Assembly (NCBI RefSeq): GCF_905372525.1
Contig: NZ_CAJPPN010000024.1
Span: 1-37,060, forward strand
DNA from: an uncultured Porphyromonas sp.
Lineage (GTDB): Bacteria > Bacteroidota > Bacteroidia > Bacteroidales > Porphyromonadaceae
Reading direction: 5' to 3'
Length of the DNA: 37,060 bases
Shown: positions 7,825-15,412 of the stretch, in pieces
Layout of the letters: every line of letters starts with the position of its first letter
Numbering within the stretch: the first letter of the stretch is position 1
Position numbers and translations under genes: made by a program
The notes under the pieces: generated by a model
What the model was told of the DNA's origin: nothing
Databases searched by the model: none
What the model saw: only the letters and a program-made list of their open reading frames with translations

Positions 7825-9233
7825 TACAGACCCAGTCCCTCACACGAGGTCTAGCCCTCCTCTGTCTCGGCCTACTGGCCTCCTGCTCCGATAGTCTCTC
7901 CGAGATAGGTGAGAGCGTACAGCCGGAGAGCGACAAGGTGCAGGGGGAGATGACCTACCTACAGCTAACCGCCTCGACCACCGCCGATGATAAGGTCTAC
8001 TCGACCACCAACAAAGCCCTCCTCGGGGTCATCAACGACCTAGAGTATGGGAGCCAGCGCGGAGAATACATCACCCAGGTGCGTACGGCTCAGGACTTCA
8101 AGCTCTCCCCTGAGCCCCAGGATGGCACGATAGACTCCACTACCCTACGTCTCTACTATGCCCGCCGTGAGGGTAACCTCAATGCCCCGATCAAGGTAGA
8201 GGTATACGAGATAGCCAAGGGCTTCACGGGAGGGATACTCTCCCAGAGCGACCTCGAGAGCTATCGCCAGTCGGGGACGCTCGTGGGCTCAAGGAACATC
8301 GTCCCCGACCGAGACGCCTACAAGCAGAAGATCAGCCGTACGGACTCCGTCTTCTTCGTCTCGATCACGCTCTCCAAGGAGCTCGGTCAGCGTATCTACG
8401 ACCTCTCCAAGAGCCACCCTGAGTACTTCGCTACGCAGGAGTCCTTTGGCAAGAATGTCCTCGGTGGTCTCCTCGTCACCCCTTCGACGGGTGCGGGCTA
8501 TATGCTCCAGATAGCAGAGAGCAGTCTCCTACTCCACTACCATCGCCCACACGAGACGAAGAAGGATAGCGTAGTCCACTATGCCCAGCCCTTTGTCAAT
8601 ACGGAGCTCACTCCCCATCTCAACGGTCTCAGTGCTACCGAGCTCTCCAAGCTCACTGCCCCAAGCACCCAGTACACCTACGTCAAGGGCCCTGCAGGAG
8701 TCACTACGGAGCTTACCCTAGCAGCCGATCAGCTGCAGCGCCTGCTCGGCACAGCGCCTGCCCTACCTAGCGGAGTAGATAAGGAGACCTTCTTCAGACG
8801 CACGTGGCTCCTATCGGCTGCTAATGTCTCCCTACAGGTAGATAACCCGACGAAGATACTACTGAACCCCCCGACCTATATGCTCCTGATGACGAGGCAG
8901 CAGGCCGAGGAGTTCTTCAAGAGTACGAGCCCTACCCTACAGCGGGGCAAGACCTACCTCTCGGATGCCTATCGTAGTGCGTCGAAGGTATACAACTTCA
9001 GCAACATCGCCGAGCTCGTCACTCGCCACCTCGTCGAGCATGCTACCTACACCTCGGGTACGGGCTGGCAGATCACCACACCGCTCCAGCTACGGATGAT
9101 CCCAGTGGCCTATAACAGTACACAGGGCTCGACGATTACCCTAGAGCAAGAGCTCTTCCCCTACTTCGTCCGCCTATCCAAGGAAGCTAAGCATCTACGT
9201 GTAGGCTTCATCACCGCTAAGCGTAAGCAGTAA
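7821..9233 (+). CDS. DUF4270-family lipoprotein
   Basis: 470 aa. The signal sequence ends in a lipobox (LLASC) with Cys22 as the lipidated residue, so the protein is exported and anchored in a membrane, probably the outer membrane. After the cysteine the sequence is Ser/Asp/Glu-rich, then a long beta-rich region. It resembles DUF4270, a Bacteroidota family of unknown function; I recognise it mainly by context and general features. The start ATG overlaps the stop of the GT5-like gene by four bases, and the two are expected to be made together. A terminator-like hairpin follows at 9253. No enzyme motif is visible. Confidence 0.75.
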   Translation: MIQTQSLTRGLALLCLGLLASCSDSLSEIGESVQPESDKVQGEMTYLQLTASTTADDKVYSTTNKALLGVINDLEYGSQRGEYITQVRTAQDFKLSPEPQDGTIDSTTLRLYYARREGNLNAPIKVEVYEIAKGFTGGILSQSDLESYRQSGTLVGSRNIVPDRDAYKQKISRTDSVFFVSITLSKELGQRIYDLSKSHPEYFATQESFGKNVLGGLLVTPSTGAGYMLQIAESSLLLHYHRPHETKKDSVVHYAQPFVNTELTPHLNGLSATELSKLTAPSTQYTYVKGPAGVTTELTLAADQLQRLLGTAPALPSGVDKETFFRRTWLLSAANVSLQVDNPTKILLNPPTYMLLMTRQQAEEFFKSTSPTLQRGKTYLSDAYRSASKVYNFSNIAELVTRHLVEHATYTSGTGWQITTPLQLRMIPVAYNSTQGSTITLEQELFPYFVRLSKEAKHLRVGFITAKRKQ

Positions 9234-9252
9234 GAGTCCCCCATAGGGGTAG

Positions 9253-9303
9253 CCCCCCGATCCCCGCACGTAGCCCACCAGAGGACGTGCTGAGATCGGG
9301 GGG
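9253..9303 (+). terminator. Rho-independent terminator after the DUF4270 gene
   Basis: CCCCCCGATC (9253-9262) pairs with GATCGGGGGG (9294-9303); a second inner stem GCACGT/ACGTGC lies between. TATTCTTTC follows. It closes the GT5-like/DUF4270 unit 19 bp after the stop. Confidence 0.7.
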
Positions 9304-9332
9304 TATTCTTTCATCTTAATCACAATACACAC

Positions 9333-10598
9333 ATGCACTCCGCTCACATCAAGCTACGCCTGACGGTGATGAACTTCCTTCAGTTCGCCATCTGGGGCGC
9401 GTACCTCACCTCCATGGGTCGCTATCTCGGCGATGCAGGCTTCGCCGAGGGTATTGGGAACTTCTATGCTGTCCAGGGGATCGTCTCCCTCTTCATGCCC
9501 GCACTGATGGGTATCGTGGCTGACCGATGGATACCCGCTCAGCGTCTACTAGGGCTGTGTCACGCACTCGCCGGGGGGCTGATGCTCGCACTCTTCGCTT
9601 ACAGCCTGACGGAGGCACCGAGCTATTCGGTACTCTTCTCGATCTATACGCTAAGCGTGGCCTTCTATATGCCCACCTTGGCACTGAGCAACTCTGTGGC
9701 ATATACCTCGCTGGAGCAGGCTGGGCTGGATCTGGTGAAGAGCTTCCCGCCGATCCGTGTCTTCGGTACGGTGGGCTTCATCTGCACGATGATCACGGTG
9801 AGCCTGATCGGTGTAGAGGCTACTAGTGGACAGTTTGCTATCTCGGGCGGTATAGGGCTGCTGCTCGCACTTTATGCCCAGACACTCCCCCACTGCCCTA
9901 CGGCGCCTAAGGGCGAGGGTAAGGGGCTGGTGGAGGCTCTTGGGCTAAAGGCCTTTGCCCTCTTCAAGGAGCGTAAGATGGCGCTCTTCTTTGTCTTCTC
10001 CATGTTCCTAGGGGTAAGCCTACAGATCACCAATGGCTTTGCCAACCCCTTCATCAGTTCCTTCGGTGAAATACCTGCCTATGCCGAGACCTTTGGGGTC
10101 AAGCATGCCAATATCCTCATCTCGCTCTCCCAGCTATCGGAGACGCTGTGTATCCTACTCATCCCCTTCGCTCTGCGTCGCTTCGGTATCAAGATCGTTA
10201 TGCTGATCGCTATGCTGGCGTGGGTACTCCGCTTCGCCTTCCTAGGCTTAGGCGATCCTGGGGCTGGTGTCTGGCTCTTCCTACTGAGTATGGTTGTTTA
10301 TGGGGTGGCCTTTGACTTCTTCAACGTCTCGGGCTCGCTCTTCGTAGACAAGGAGACTGACCCTACGATCCGCTCCAGCGCACAGGGGCTCTTCATGATC
10401 ATGACGAACGGGATCGGGGCTACCCTCGGTTCGCTCGGGGCACAAGCGGTCATTAGCCACTTCGTCTACAGCGAGCATGATGTGCATGCTCGCCTGGCAG
10501 GCTGGAGCCTAAGCTGGTATCTCTTCGCTGCCTATGCTGCTATTGTCGCTGTCCTCTTTGCTGTGCTCTTCCGCTATAGGGCGGATAGGGCACGCTAG
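9333..10598 (+). CDS. nupG: Nucleoside permease, NupG-like MFS transporter
   Basis: 421 aa with about 12 hydrophobic segments and no signal peptide. The start (LRLTVMNFLQFAIWGAYLTS, then MGRYLG) and the GIVADRW loop after the second helix are typical of the nucleoside:H+ symporter branch of the major facilitator superfamily (NupG/XapB). The expected role is proton-coupled import of nucleosides across the inner membrane. No promoter box is obvious in the 30 bp between the preceding terminator and the ATG. The GT4 gene follows after 27 bp, so the two may share a transcript. The MFS call is secure; the nucleoside specificity rests on overall resemblance. Confidence 0.8.
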   Translation: MHSAHIKLRLTVMNFLQFAIWGAYLTSMGRYLGDAGFAEGIGNFYAVQGIVSLFMPALMGIVADRWIPAQRLLGLCHALAGGLMLALFAYSLTEAPSYSVLFSIYTLSVAFYMPTLALSNSVAYTSLEQAGLDLVKSFPPIRVFGTVGFICTMITVSLIGVEATSGQFAISGGIGLLLALYAQTLPHCPTAPKGEGKGLVEALGLKAFALFKERKMALFFVFSMFLGVSLQITNGFANPFISSFGEIPAYAETFGVKHANILISLSQLSETLCILLIPFALRRFGIKIVMLIAMLAWVLRFAFLGLGDPGAGVWLFLLSMVVYGVAFDFFNVSGSLFVDKETDPTIRSSAQGLFMIMTNGIGATLGSLGAQAVISHFVYSEHDVHARLAGWSLSWYLFAAYAAIVAVLFAVLFRYRADRAR

Positions 10599-10625
10599 TC
10601 CTCCCCTCTCTATCTACGCTGAGAT

Positions 10626-11768
10626 ATGACCATCGCATACGATGCCAAGCGGATCACGAACAACGCTACGGGGCTAGGCAACTATAGTCGCTTCGTGCTG
10701 GAGACGCTGACGGAGTTTCGCCCAGAGAACCGCTATCTGCTCTACTCACCCTCGACGGGTGATCCAGCCCTCTACAAGCGACTGCTCAGCCACCGCTCCG
10801 TGCACCTCTTCGCTCCCCATCGTGCGCTGGCTTTACTTGGGGGAAGCATATGGCGCAACTATTCCGTGCCCCGTCAGCTCCCCCAGCAGCACGTGGATCT
10901 CTACCATGGGCTCAGCAATGAGCTCCCTATCGGTCTCTACCGTGCTCGGCGCATCGGGACGGTAGTGACGATCCATGATCTGGCATTTGTGCGCTACCCG
11001 CAGTTCTACAAGGGCATTGACCGTCTCCTCTATCGCAAGAAGTATGGAGCCTCTGCACGACATGCTGACCGAGTGATCACCGTCAGCGAGGCTACCCGTA
11101 GGGATGTGATCGATATCTTCGGAGTGGAGGAGGAGCGGGTGACGACGGTCTATCAAGGCTGCTCCGAGGCCTTCGTCTCCATCACTCCCGAGCAGGTCGC
11201 AGAGGCACGGGGGCACTTCGCTCTACCTCGGCGCTACATCCTCTTCGTCGGCAGTGTTGAGGAGCGTAAGAACCTCGCCCTCATCGTCGAGGCTCTTGGA
11301 CAGCTCCAGGATCGTGAGCTTCACCTCGTGGCCGTGGGGCGCAAGACACCCTACGTACAGACCGTGCTCGAGTGTGCTCGGCGTATGGGAGTCCTCTCCC
11401 GCCTGCACCTACTCCATGGTGTTCCCAATAGCTACCTACCGGGTATCTACGCTGGCGCAGAGGTCTTCGTCTACCCTTCTCGCTTCGAGGGCTTCGGTAT
11501 CCCCATCATCGAGGCGCTCAATGCGGGTGTACCGGTCATCGGTGCTACGGGCTCTTGTCTGGAGGAGGCTGGTGGCCCTCATAGCCTCTATACAGACCCT
11601 AAGGATGCTACTATGCTGGCGGCGATGATTGATCGGGTAGTCATCGACATCTCCCTACGCAAGAGGATGATCGAGGAGGGAAGGCGCTACGTAGAGCGGT
11701 TCACCCCGAAGCGTATAGCCAAGGAGCTATCTACGATCTATGAGGAGGTGCTCCTCTCACACGAATAG
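10626..11768 (+). CDS. Glycosyltransferase family 4 (GT-B)
   Basis: 380 aa, cytosolic GT-B fold. Seen: an N-terminal acceptor domain starting MTIAYDAKRITNNATGLGNY (a glycine-rich loop), HDLAFVRYP in the middle, ILFVGSVEERKN at the start of the donor domain, and the retaining-GT signature EGFGIPIIE with the E-x7-E pair at Glu288 and Glu296. It probably transfers a sugar (mannose- or glucose-like) from a nucleotide donor to a surface polysaccharide or LPS intermediate; donor and acceptor cannot be told. It is the second gene after nupG (27-bp gap). It ends in a shared bidirectional terminator with the convergent carboxyltransferase gene. Confidence 0.88.
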   Translation: MTIAYDAKRITNNATGLGNYSRFVLETLTEFRPENRYLLYSPSTGDPALYKRLLSHRSVHLFAPHRALALLGGSIWRNYSVPRQLPQQHVDLYHGLSNELPIGLYRARRIGTVVTIHDLAFVRYPQFYKGIDRLLYRKKYGASARHADRVITVSEATRRDVIDIFGVEEERVTTVYQGCSEAFVSITPEQVAEARGHFALPRRYILFVGSVEERKNLALIVEALGQLQDRELHLVAVGRKTPYVQTVLECARRMGVLSRLHLLHGVPNSYLPGIYAGAEVFVYPSRFEGFGIPIIEALNAGVPVIGATGSCLEEAGGPHSLYTDPKDATMLAAMIDRVVIDISLRKRMIEEGRRYVERFTPKRIAKELSTIYEEVLLSHE

Positions 11769-11832
11769 TCCTCTCCCGAGCCTCATCCTAGGGTAAAGCT
11801 AATCCCGATACCCTAAGGAACAAGCCTAAATA

Positions 11833-11871
11833 ATATGCCCCACTCCTCAGCCTATGAGGAGTGGGGCATAT
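11833..11871. terminator. Bidirectional terminator between the GT4 gene and the carboxyltransferase gene
   Basis: A perfect 17-bp stem (arms beginning ATATGCCCC, loop of 5 nt) lies between two convergent genes. A/T-rich sequence borders both sides (AAATA upstream, CTTATT downstream), so it can serve both strands. Confidence 0.8.
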
Positions 11872-11895
11872 CGCTTATTGGGGGTGCGGAGGTGG

Positions 11896-13761
11896 CTACT
11901 TTGCCCCTCTCTGCTTGCGGATGACGTGGCGTACCTCCTCGAGCTTCTCTACACGCTGTAGACGCTCGGGCTCTGTCTCGGTGAAGAGCTCTTCGTGGTC
12001 GGCGGGACGTACATAGGCCAGAGCTTCACCCTTGCGGATGTTGGCACCCTGAGCGACGACCTCGCTGAGGCGACCCGTGAAGTTCGAGATCACGGGCTCA
12101 AAGTACCCTGCGGTCGTCTGGATGTAGCAGAGGGGCTCATTGGTCTTGATAGCCGTGCCTACTGCAGGTGCCGTAGAGTAATCCTCAGGATCTACCTCCC
12201 AGATGATCTGACCGGAGGCAGGGGCGCTGATAGGCTCTGTGCCCTGGCGCTTGACCTTCAGTGCATCTTCTTCGCTGTAGCCCTGCTTGACGAGGGCAGC
12301 CGTCTTGGCCTTGTCTAGGTCAGCCTGGAAGCGTTCCTTCGCTACACCGCTCTTGTAGTCACGATACTGAGACTCGTGCATGGCGAACTCGAAGAGCTCT
12401 TCGTCGTCCTCACCGAGCTCCCAGCCGTTCTCTGCCATCTCCTTGCGATACTTGTCGAGGGCATCGGGATAGTTGAGCTGTGGATCTTCGGTCGTGAACT
12501 CGAGGCCCTTCTCCTTGGCTAGGGCGATGATCTCTGGATCGAGCTTACCGGGGAGCTGTCCGGACTTACCGAGGATCATACCCCAGGTGTTGTTGTCGAT
12601 AGCTTCCCAGCGACCCTTGCCGATGGTGAGGTTGTAGACGTTCATCAGAGCTACATTCTTCACATACTGGCTGAATGGTGTGACGAGTGGGGGATAGCCC
12701 AGACGTGGCCATACATAGGCTACTTCGTCGAAGAGGCGCACGAGCAGGTCGTCTACGGTGAGCTCCTTCTCGCCCTTCTTGCGTAGGTGCATGTTGATAC
12801 CAGCGTGTACCCCCTTGAGGTCAGCCATCATCGAGCCCATCATCCCACCGGGTAGACCACAACCTACGAGTAGGGAGGAGGTCAGGAGGTTAGAGCGGTC
12901 CATGAAGTAGCCGAGGAAGTCGTCGATGAACTCCTGTGTGAGGGCACGAGCACGCATATAGGCGTCCATGTTGATCTCGGGTACCTTGTAGCCAGCGTCT
13001 AGGAGCATCTCACGGATGGTGATGACGTCTGGGTGGATCTTACCCCACGAGAGGGGCTCCATAGCTACGTCGATGATGTCGGCACCGTTGTCACAGACCT
13101 CGAGCATGGAGGCTACGGAGAAGCCAGGGCCAGAGTGGCCGTGGTACTCGATGATGACCTCGGGGTGCTTGGTCTTGATGGCCTTGACGAGACGGCCGAG
13201 GAAGCGAGGGCGTCCGACACCAGCCATATCCTTGAGGCAGATCTCGGGGGCACCAGCAGCGATGAACTGGTCGGCTAGGCTAGCGTAGTACTCTACGGTG
13301 TGTACAGGCGAGTGGGTAATACAGAGTGTGGCCTGTGGGATCATACCAGCCTCCTTGGCGTACTTGATGGAGGGGATGACGTTACGTGGGTCGTTGAGCC
13401 CGTCGAAGATACGGGTGATGTCTACGCCCTGAGCCTTCTTGACCTTGTACATCAGGCGACGTACGTCGGCAGGTACGGGGAACATACGCAGACCGTTGAG
13501 TCCACGGTCGAGCATGTGGGTCTGGATACCCGCTTCGTTCAGGGGCTTGGTGAAGGCACGTACAGCCTTGTTGGGGTTCTCCCCATAGAGGAGGTTCACC
13601 TGCTCGAAGGCACCGCCATTGGTCTCCACACGAGCGAAGCAGCCCATCTCGACGAGTACGGGAGCGATACGCTCGAGCTGATCCCGACGGGGCTGATACT
13701 TACCCGAGGACTGCCACATGTCGCGGTAGATGAGGCTGAATTTGATTTCTCTCTGCTTCAT
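11896..13761 (-). CDS. oadA: Biotin-dependent carboxyltransferase (OadA/pyruvate carboxylase subunit B-like)
   Basis: 621 aa from the ATG at 13761; a TTG three codons upstream is less likely. Residues 1-470 form the carboxyltransferase TIM barrel and its conserved tail: RDMWQS with Asp14, ICLKDMAG with Lys177, and the metal-binding pair His207-Gly-His209 in YHGHSGPG. These match the Asp/Lys/His/His set of oxaloacetate decarboxylase alpha and of pyruvate carboxylase. The last ~110 residues look like a biotinyl/lipoyl domain (ISAPASGQI, then GRLSEVVAQGANIRKGEALAYV), but the lysine motif AMKM is replaced by QTTAGYF at 548-554, so the domain should not be biotinylated. The enzyme may use a separate carrier protein. 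It is preceded by rsmE with a 43-bp gap, probably one transcript. Substrate (oxaloacetate, pyruvate or methylmalonyl-CoA) is not resolved. Confidence 0.8.
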   Translation of the reverse strand: MKQREIKFSLIYRDMWQSSGKYQPRRDQLERIAPVLVEMGCFARVETNGGAFEQVNLLYGENPNKAVRAFTKPLNEAGIQTHMLDRGLNGLRMFPVPADVRRLMYKVKKAQGVDITRIFDGLNDPRNVIPSIKYAKEAGMIPQATLCITHSPVHTVEYYASLADQFIAAGAPEICLKDMAGVGRPRFLGRLVKAIKTKHPEVIIEYHGHSGPGFSVASMLEVCDNGADIIDVAMEPLSWGKIHPDVITIREMLLDAGYKVPEINMDAYMRARALTQEFIDDFLGYFMDRSNLLTSSLLVGCGLPGGMMGSMMADLKGVHAGINMHLRKKGEKELTVDDLLVRLFDEVAYVWPRLGYPPLVTPFSQYVKNVALMNVYNLTIGKGRWEAIDNNTWGMILGKSGQLPGKLDPEIIALAKEKGLEFTTEDPQLNYPDALDKYRKEMAENGWELGEDDEELFEFAMHESQYRDYKSGVAKERFQADLDKAKTAALVKQGYSEEDALKVKRQGTEPISAPASGQIIWEVDPEDYSTAPAVGTAIKTNEPLCYIQTTAGYFEPVISNFTGRLSEVVAQGANIRKGEALAYVRPADHEELFTETEPERLQRVEKLEEVRHVIRKQRGAK

Positions 13762-13804
13762 AAGAGTCAAAAGGTTGTTTTAGGTATTTATTATTTACTA
13801 TTCC

Positions 13805-14539
13805 TTAGTCACATGGTGGGTGGAGCATACTCAGGGTGTGTAGCCACTGTAGGGCGATGAGCCCTGCCGTCTCGGTACGCAGACGGCTCTCCCCGAGGGT
13901 GATGGGGACGAAGCCCGTGCGTAGAGCCTCCTCGATCTCTTCGGTCGTGAAGTCCCCATCCGGCCCGATGGCTATCAGTACATCTTCCCCGGGGACGAAG
14001 GCACGATCTATGGTCACCCGATCGGGGCTGATGCCCTCACGGCAATGGGCGATGAGGCGTACGCTCTGCCGAGCCTCGGCGAAGAGCTCGGCTGCGCTGA
14101 CGTCTGTACGTAGGGTGGGGAGGAGAGCCTTCTGTGACTGCTTCATCGCACTCTGTACGATGCGCTCTAGTCGCTCTGTGTGGACATGCTTGCGCTCGGA
14201 GTGCTTAGTGCGAAGGAGGATGATCTCATCCACACCTACCTCTACCATCTTCTCTATCATCCATTCGATGCGGTCGATATTCTTGGTCGGGGCGACAGCT
14301 ATGCTCCAGTGTGCGGGCCAGTACTTGTGCCAAGTCTCCTCTCTAGTGATCGAGACGAGGCAGTGACGGCGATCCACGGCGGTGACGACGGTCTCATAGA
14401 GTGTACCCCGGCCATCGGTGACGAGCAGTTCGTCGCCGACAGAGGTACGTAGAGCTCTGATCGCGTGTAAGGCCTCGGCCTCAGGGAGCTGCTGTTCCTC
14501 GCGCAGCTGGGGTGCGTAAAAGAGTGGTAGATCCTTCAT
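13805..14539 (-). CDS. rsmE: 16S rRNA (uracil-1498-N3)-methyltransferase RsmE
   Basis: 244 aa from the ATG at 14539, the normal RsmE length. It methylates U1498 of 16S rRNA using SAM in the cytosol. The N-terminal PUA-like domain begins LPLFYAPQL; the C-terminal SPOUT knot has IAIGPDGDFTTEEIEE and LGESRLRTETAGLIALQWL, the hallmark SAM-binding and dimer segments. The longer frame (to 14650) is rejected: a good promoter (TAACTTTG, 14566-14573) lies between the two candidate starts, so its transcript would begin near 14559. Probably co-transcribed with the carboxyltransferase downstream. Confidence 0.93.
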   Translation of the reverse strand: MKDLPLFYAPQLREEQQLPEAEALHAIRALRTSVGDELLVTDGRGTLYETVVTAVDRRHCLVSITREETWHKYWPAHWSIAVAPTKNIDRIEWMIEKMVEVGVDEIILLRTKHSERKHVHTERLERIVQSAMKQSQKALLPTLRTDVSAAELFAEARQSVRLIAHCREGISPDRVTIDRAFVPGEDVLIAIGPDGDFTTEEIEEALRTGFVPITLGESRLRTETAGLIALQWLHTLSMLHPPCD

Positions 14540-14565
14540 CCAAGCATCATGTCCATTTACTCTAC

Positions 14566-14573
14566 CAAAGTTA
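14566..14573 (-). promoter_or_regulatory. Bacteroidota-type promoter -7 box for rsmE
   Basis: On the minus strand this reads TAACTTTG, a full match to TAnnTTTG, 27 bp upstream of the rsmE ATG. It decides the start at 14539 and gives a leader of about 20 nt. A TTTG lies upstream on the same strand but with a spacer of 12 bp, too short for a classical -33 box. Confidence 0.6.
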
Positions 14574-14740
14574 GTCTTTTTGTGGCAAATAGCGGGTGGT
14601 ATAGCTTCTCGGGGGGAGGTCGTAGTCTCTACGAAGGTTCCTAGCCTCATCGAGAGCTACCCGTCCTAGCCCCGGGGTGGATAGCCCGAATAGGGTAGAG
14701 AGCCCTGTAGTCACAGGCGTTGTGGCAGGGGTGAAGAGTC

Positions 14741-14878
14741 CCTTACTGAGGGCGTCTCAGCGCCCTTACCGAGAGCGCTGAAGCGTTCTTACCGAGAGCG
14801 TCTCAGCGCTCCTATAATGATCGCCTCAGCGTTCTTACCGAGAGCGCAGAGGCGATCATACCGAGAGCGTTTTGAGCC
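14741..14878. repeat. Imperfect tandem array, about six 23-bp units
   Basis: Six head-to-tail units of 22-24 bp start at about 14741, 14764, 14788, 14811, 14834 and 14857. The common core is CTTACCGAGAGCG followed by a variable TCTCAGCGTT-like half. Units are diverged: unit 4 has lost the core GAGAGCG, and the first carries CTGAGGGCG. Each unit is partly palindromic (GAGAGCG/CGCTCTC-like). There are no unique spacers, so it is not a CRISPR array. It lies between the divergent rsmE promoter and MITE copy B and appears non-coding. Confidence 0.75.
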
Positions 14879-14985
14879 CCCTCGATAGTGCCTAGATAGG
14901 GCTCATGGAGCATACCTAAGCGGGGTGCGTGCCTGACGGGGAGCGAGGCTAGCCTATCGGAGGGGACGAGCCCCCCCGGGGGCAC

Positions 14986-15337
14986 TAGGTCCGACGCATG
15001 ATCTCGCTCGCACACTCCTACCTTTGTTTTTTCGGGGGGATTATTTCATATCCTAGGGAGCTTTAGCCCACCACTAAAGATCCTAGGCATTATCCCCAAG
15101 GGAAAGACCTACAAGTGAGCCCTACGGAGGATATACTTAGAGCGAGGTAGTGTACACGCGTGTATACTGTTGTGTACACGTGGGTATACAGATGTGTACA
15201 CACGTGTATACTCATCCCTCCTAGGTAGGAAGTCTTTGCTAGGCATATCCAGACTAAGACATAGATACTTCTATCTTCGGCGTATACTCCCCCACGACCT
15301 TGCCCTCGCACTATAGCGATTTCATACGTCAGCCCTG
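14986..15337 (-). mobile_element. MITE-like element, copy B
   Basis: About 352 bp, same family as 614-938 but inverted relative to it. The left end is TAGGTCCGACGCATGA; the right end read on the minus strand is CAGGGCTGACGTATGA. The outermost left bases have diverged from CAGGG, and I see no convincing target-site duplication, which suggests an older insertion. The interior has three 22-bp units of alternating purine/pyrimidine palindromes at about 15150-15212. A TACCTTTG promoter-like box points into the element at 15019-15026. The minus-strand 86-codon frame (15090-15350) shares a short segment (GVYAEDRSIYVL) with copy A but diverges after it, so I do not call a gene. Confidence 0.7.
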
Positions 15338-15379
15338 GGTAGGAGTGCACGTGATCCCTAGGCTTGGCTCATTTTGCAC

Positions 15380-15387
15380 TATCTTTG
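15380..15387 (+). promoter_or_regulatory. Bacteroidota-type promoter -7 box for the U32 gene
   Basis: TATCTTTG, 25 bp before the ATG at 15413. An in-frame TTG at 15374 lies upstream of and overlaps this box, so it cannot be in the transcript; the ATG is therefore preferred. Confidence 0.65.
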
Positions 15388-15412
15388 TGGGCTAAATGAA
15401 TGGTTATCACTA

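Noticed and set aside
11995..13860. Several plus-strand frames of 80-186 codons antisense to the carboxyltransferase and rsmE
   Set aside because: They are shadows of real minus-strand genes with clear catalytic motifs; no family similarity of their own.
14540..14650. Longer RsmE start at 14650
   Set aside because: A promoter box lies at 14566-14573, between the two starts, and RsmE proteins normally begin with the LPLFYAP segment a few residues from the N-terminus.
14741..14878. Possible CRISPR array
   Set aside because: Units are 22-24 bp, directly adjacent and diverged; there are no unique spacers and no cas genes.
14986..15337. Target-site duplication for MITE copy B
   Set aside because: Flanks show only a weak partial match (GCAC); no exact repeat of 10-11 bp could be found.
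15374..15412. TTG start extending the U32 protein by 13 residues
   Set aside because: The extension overlaps the TATCTTTG promoter box and would not be transcribed; the family's N-terminus matches the ATG at 15413.
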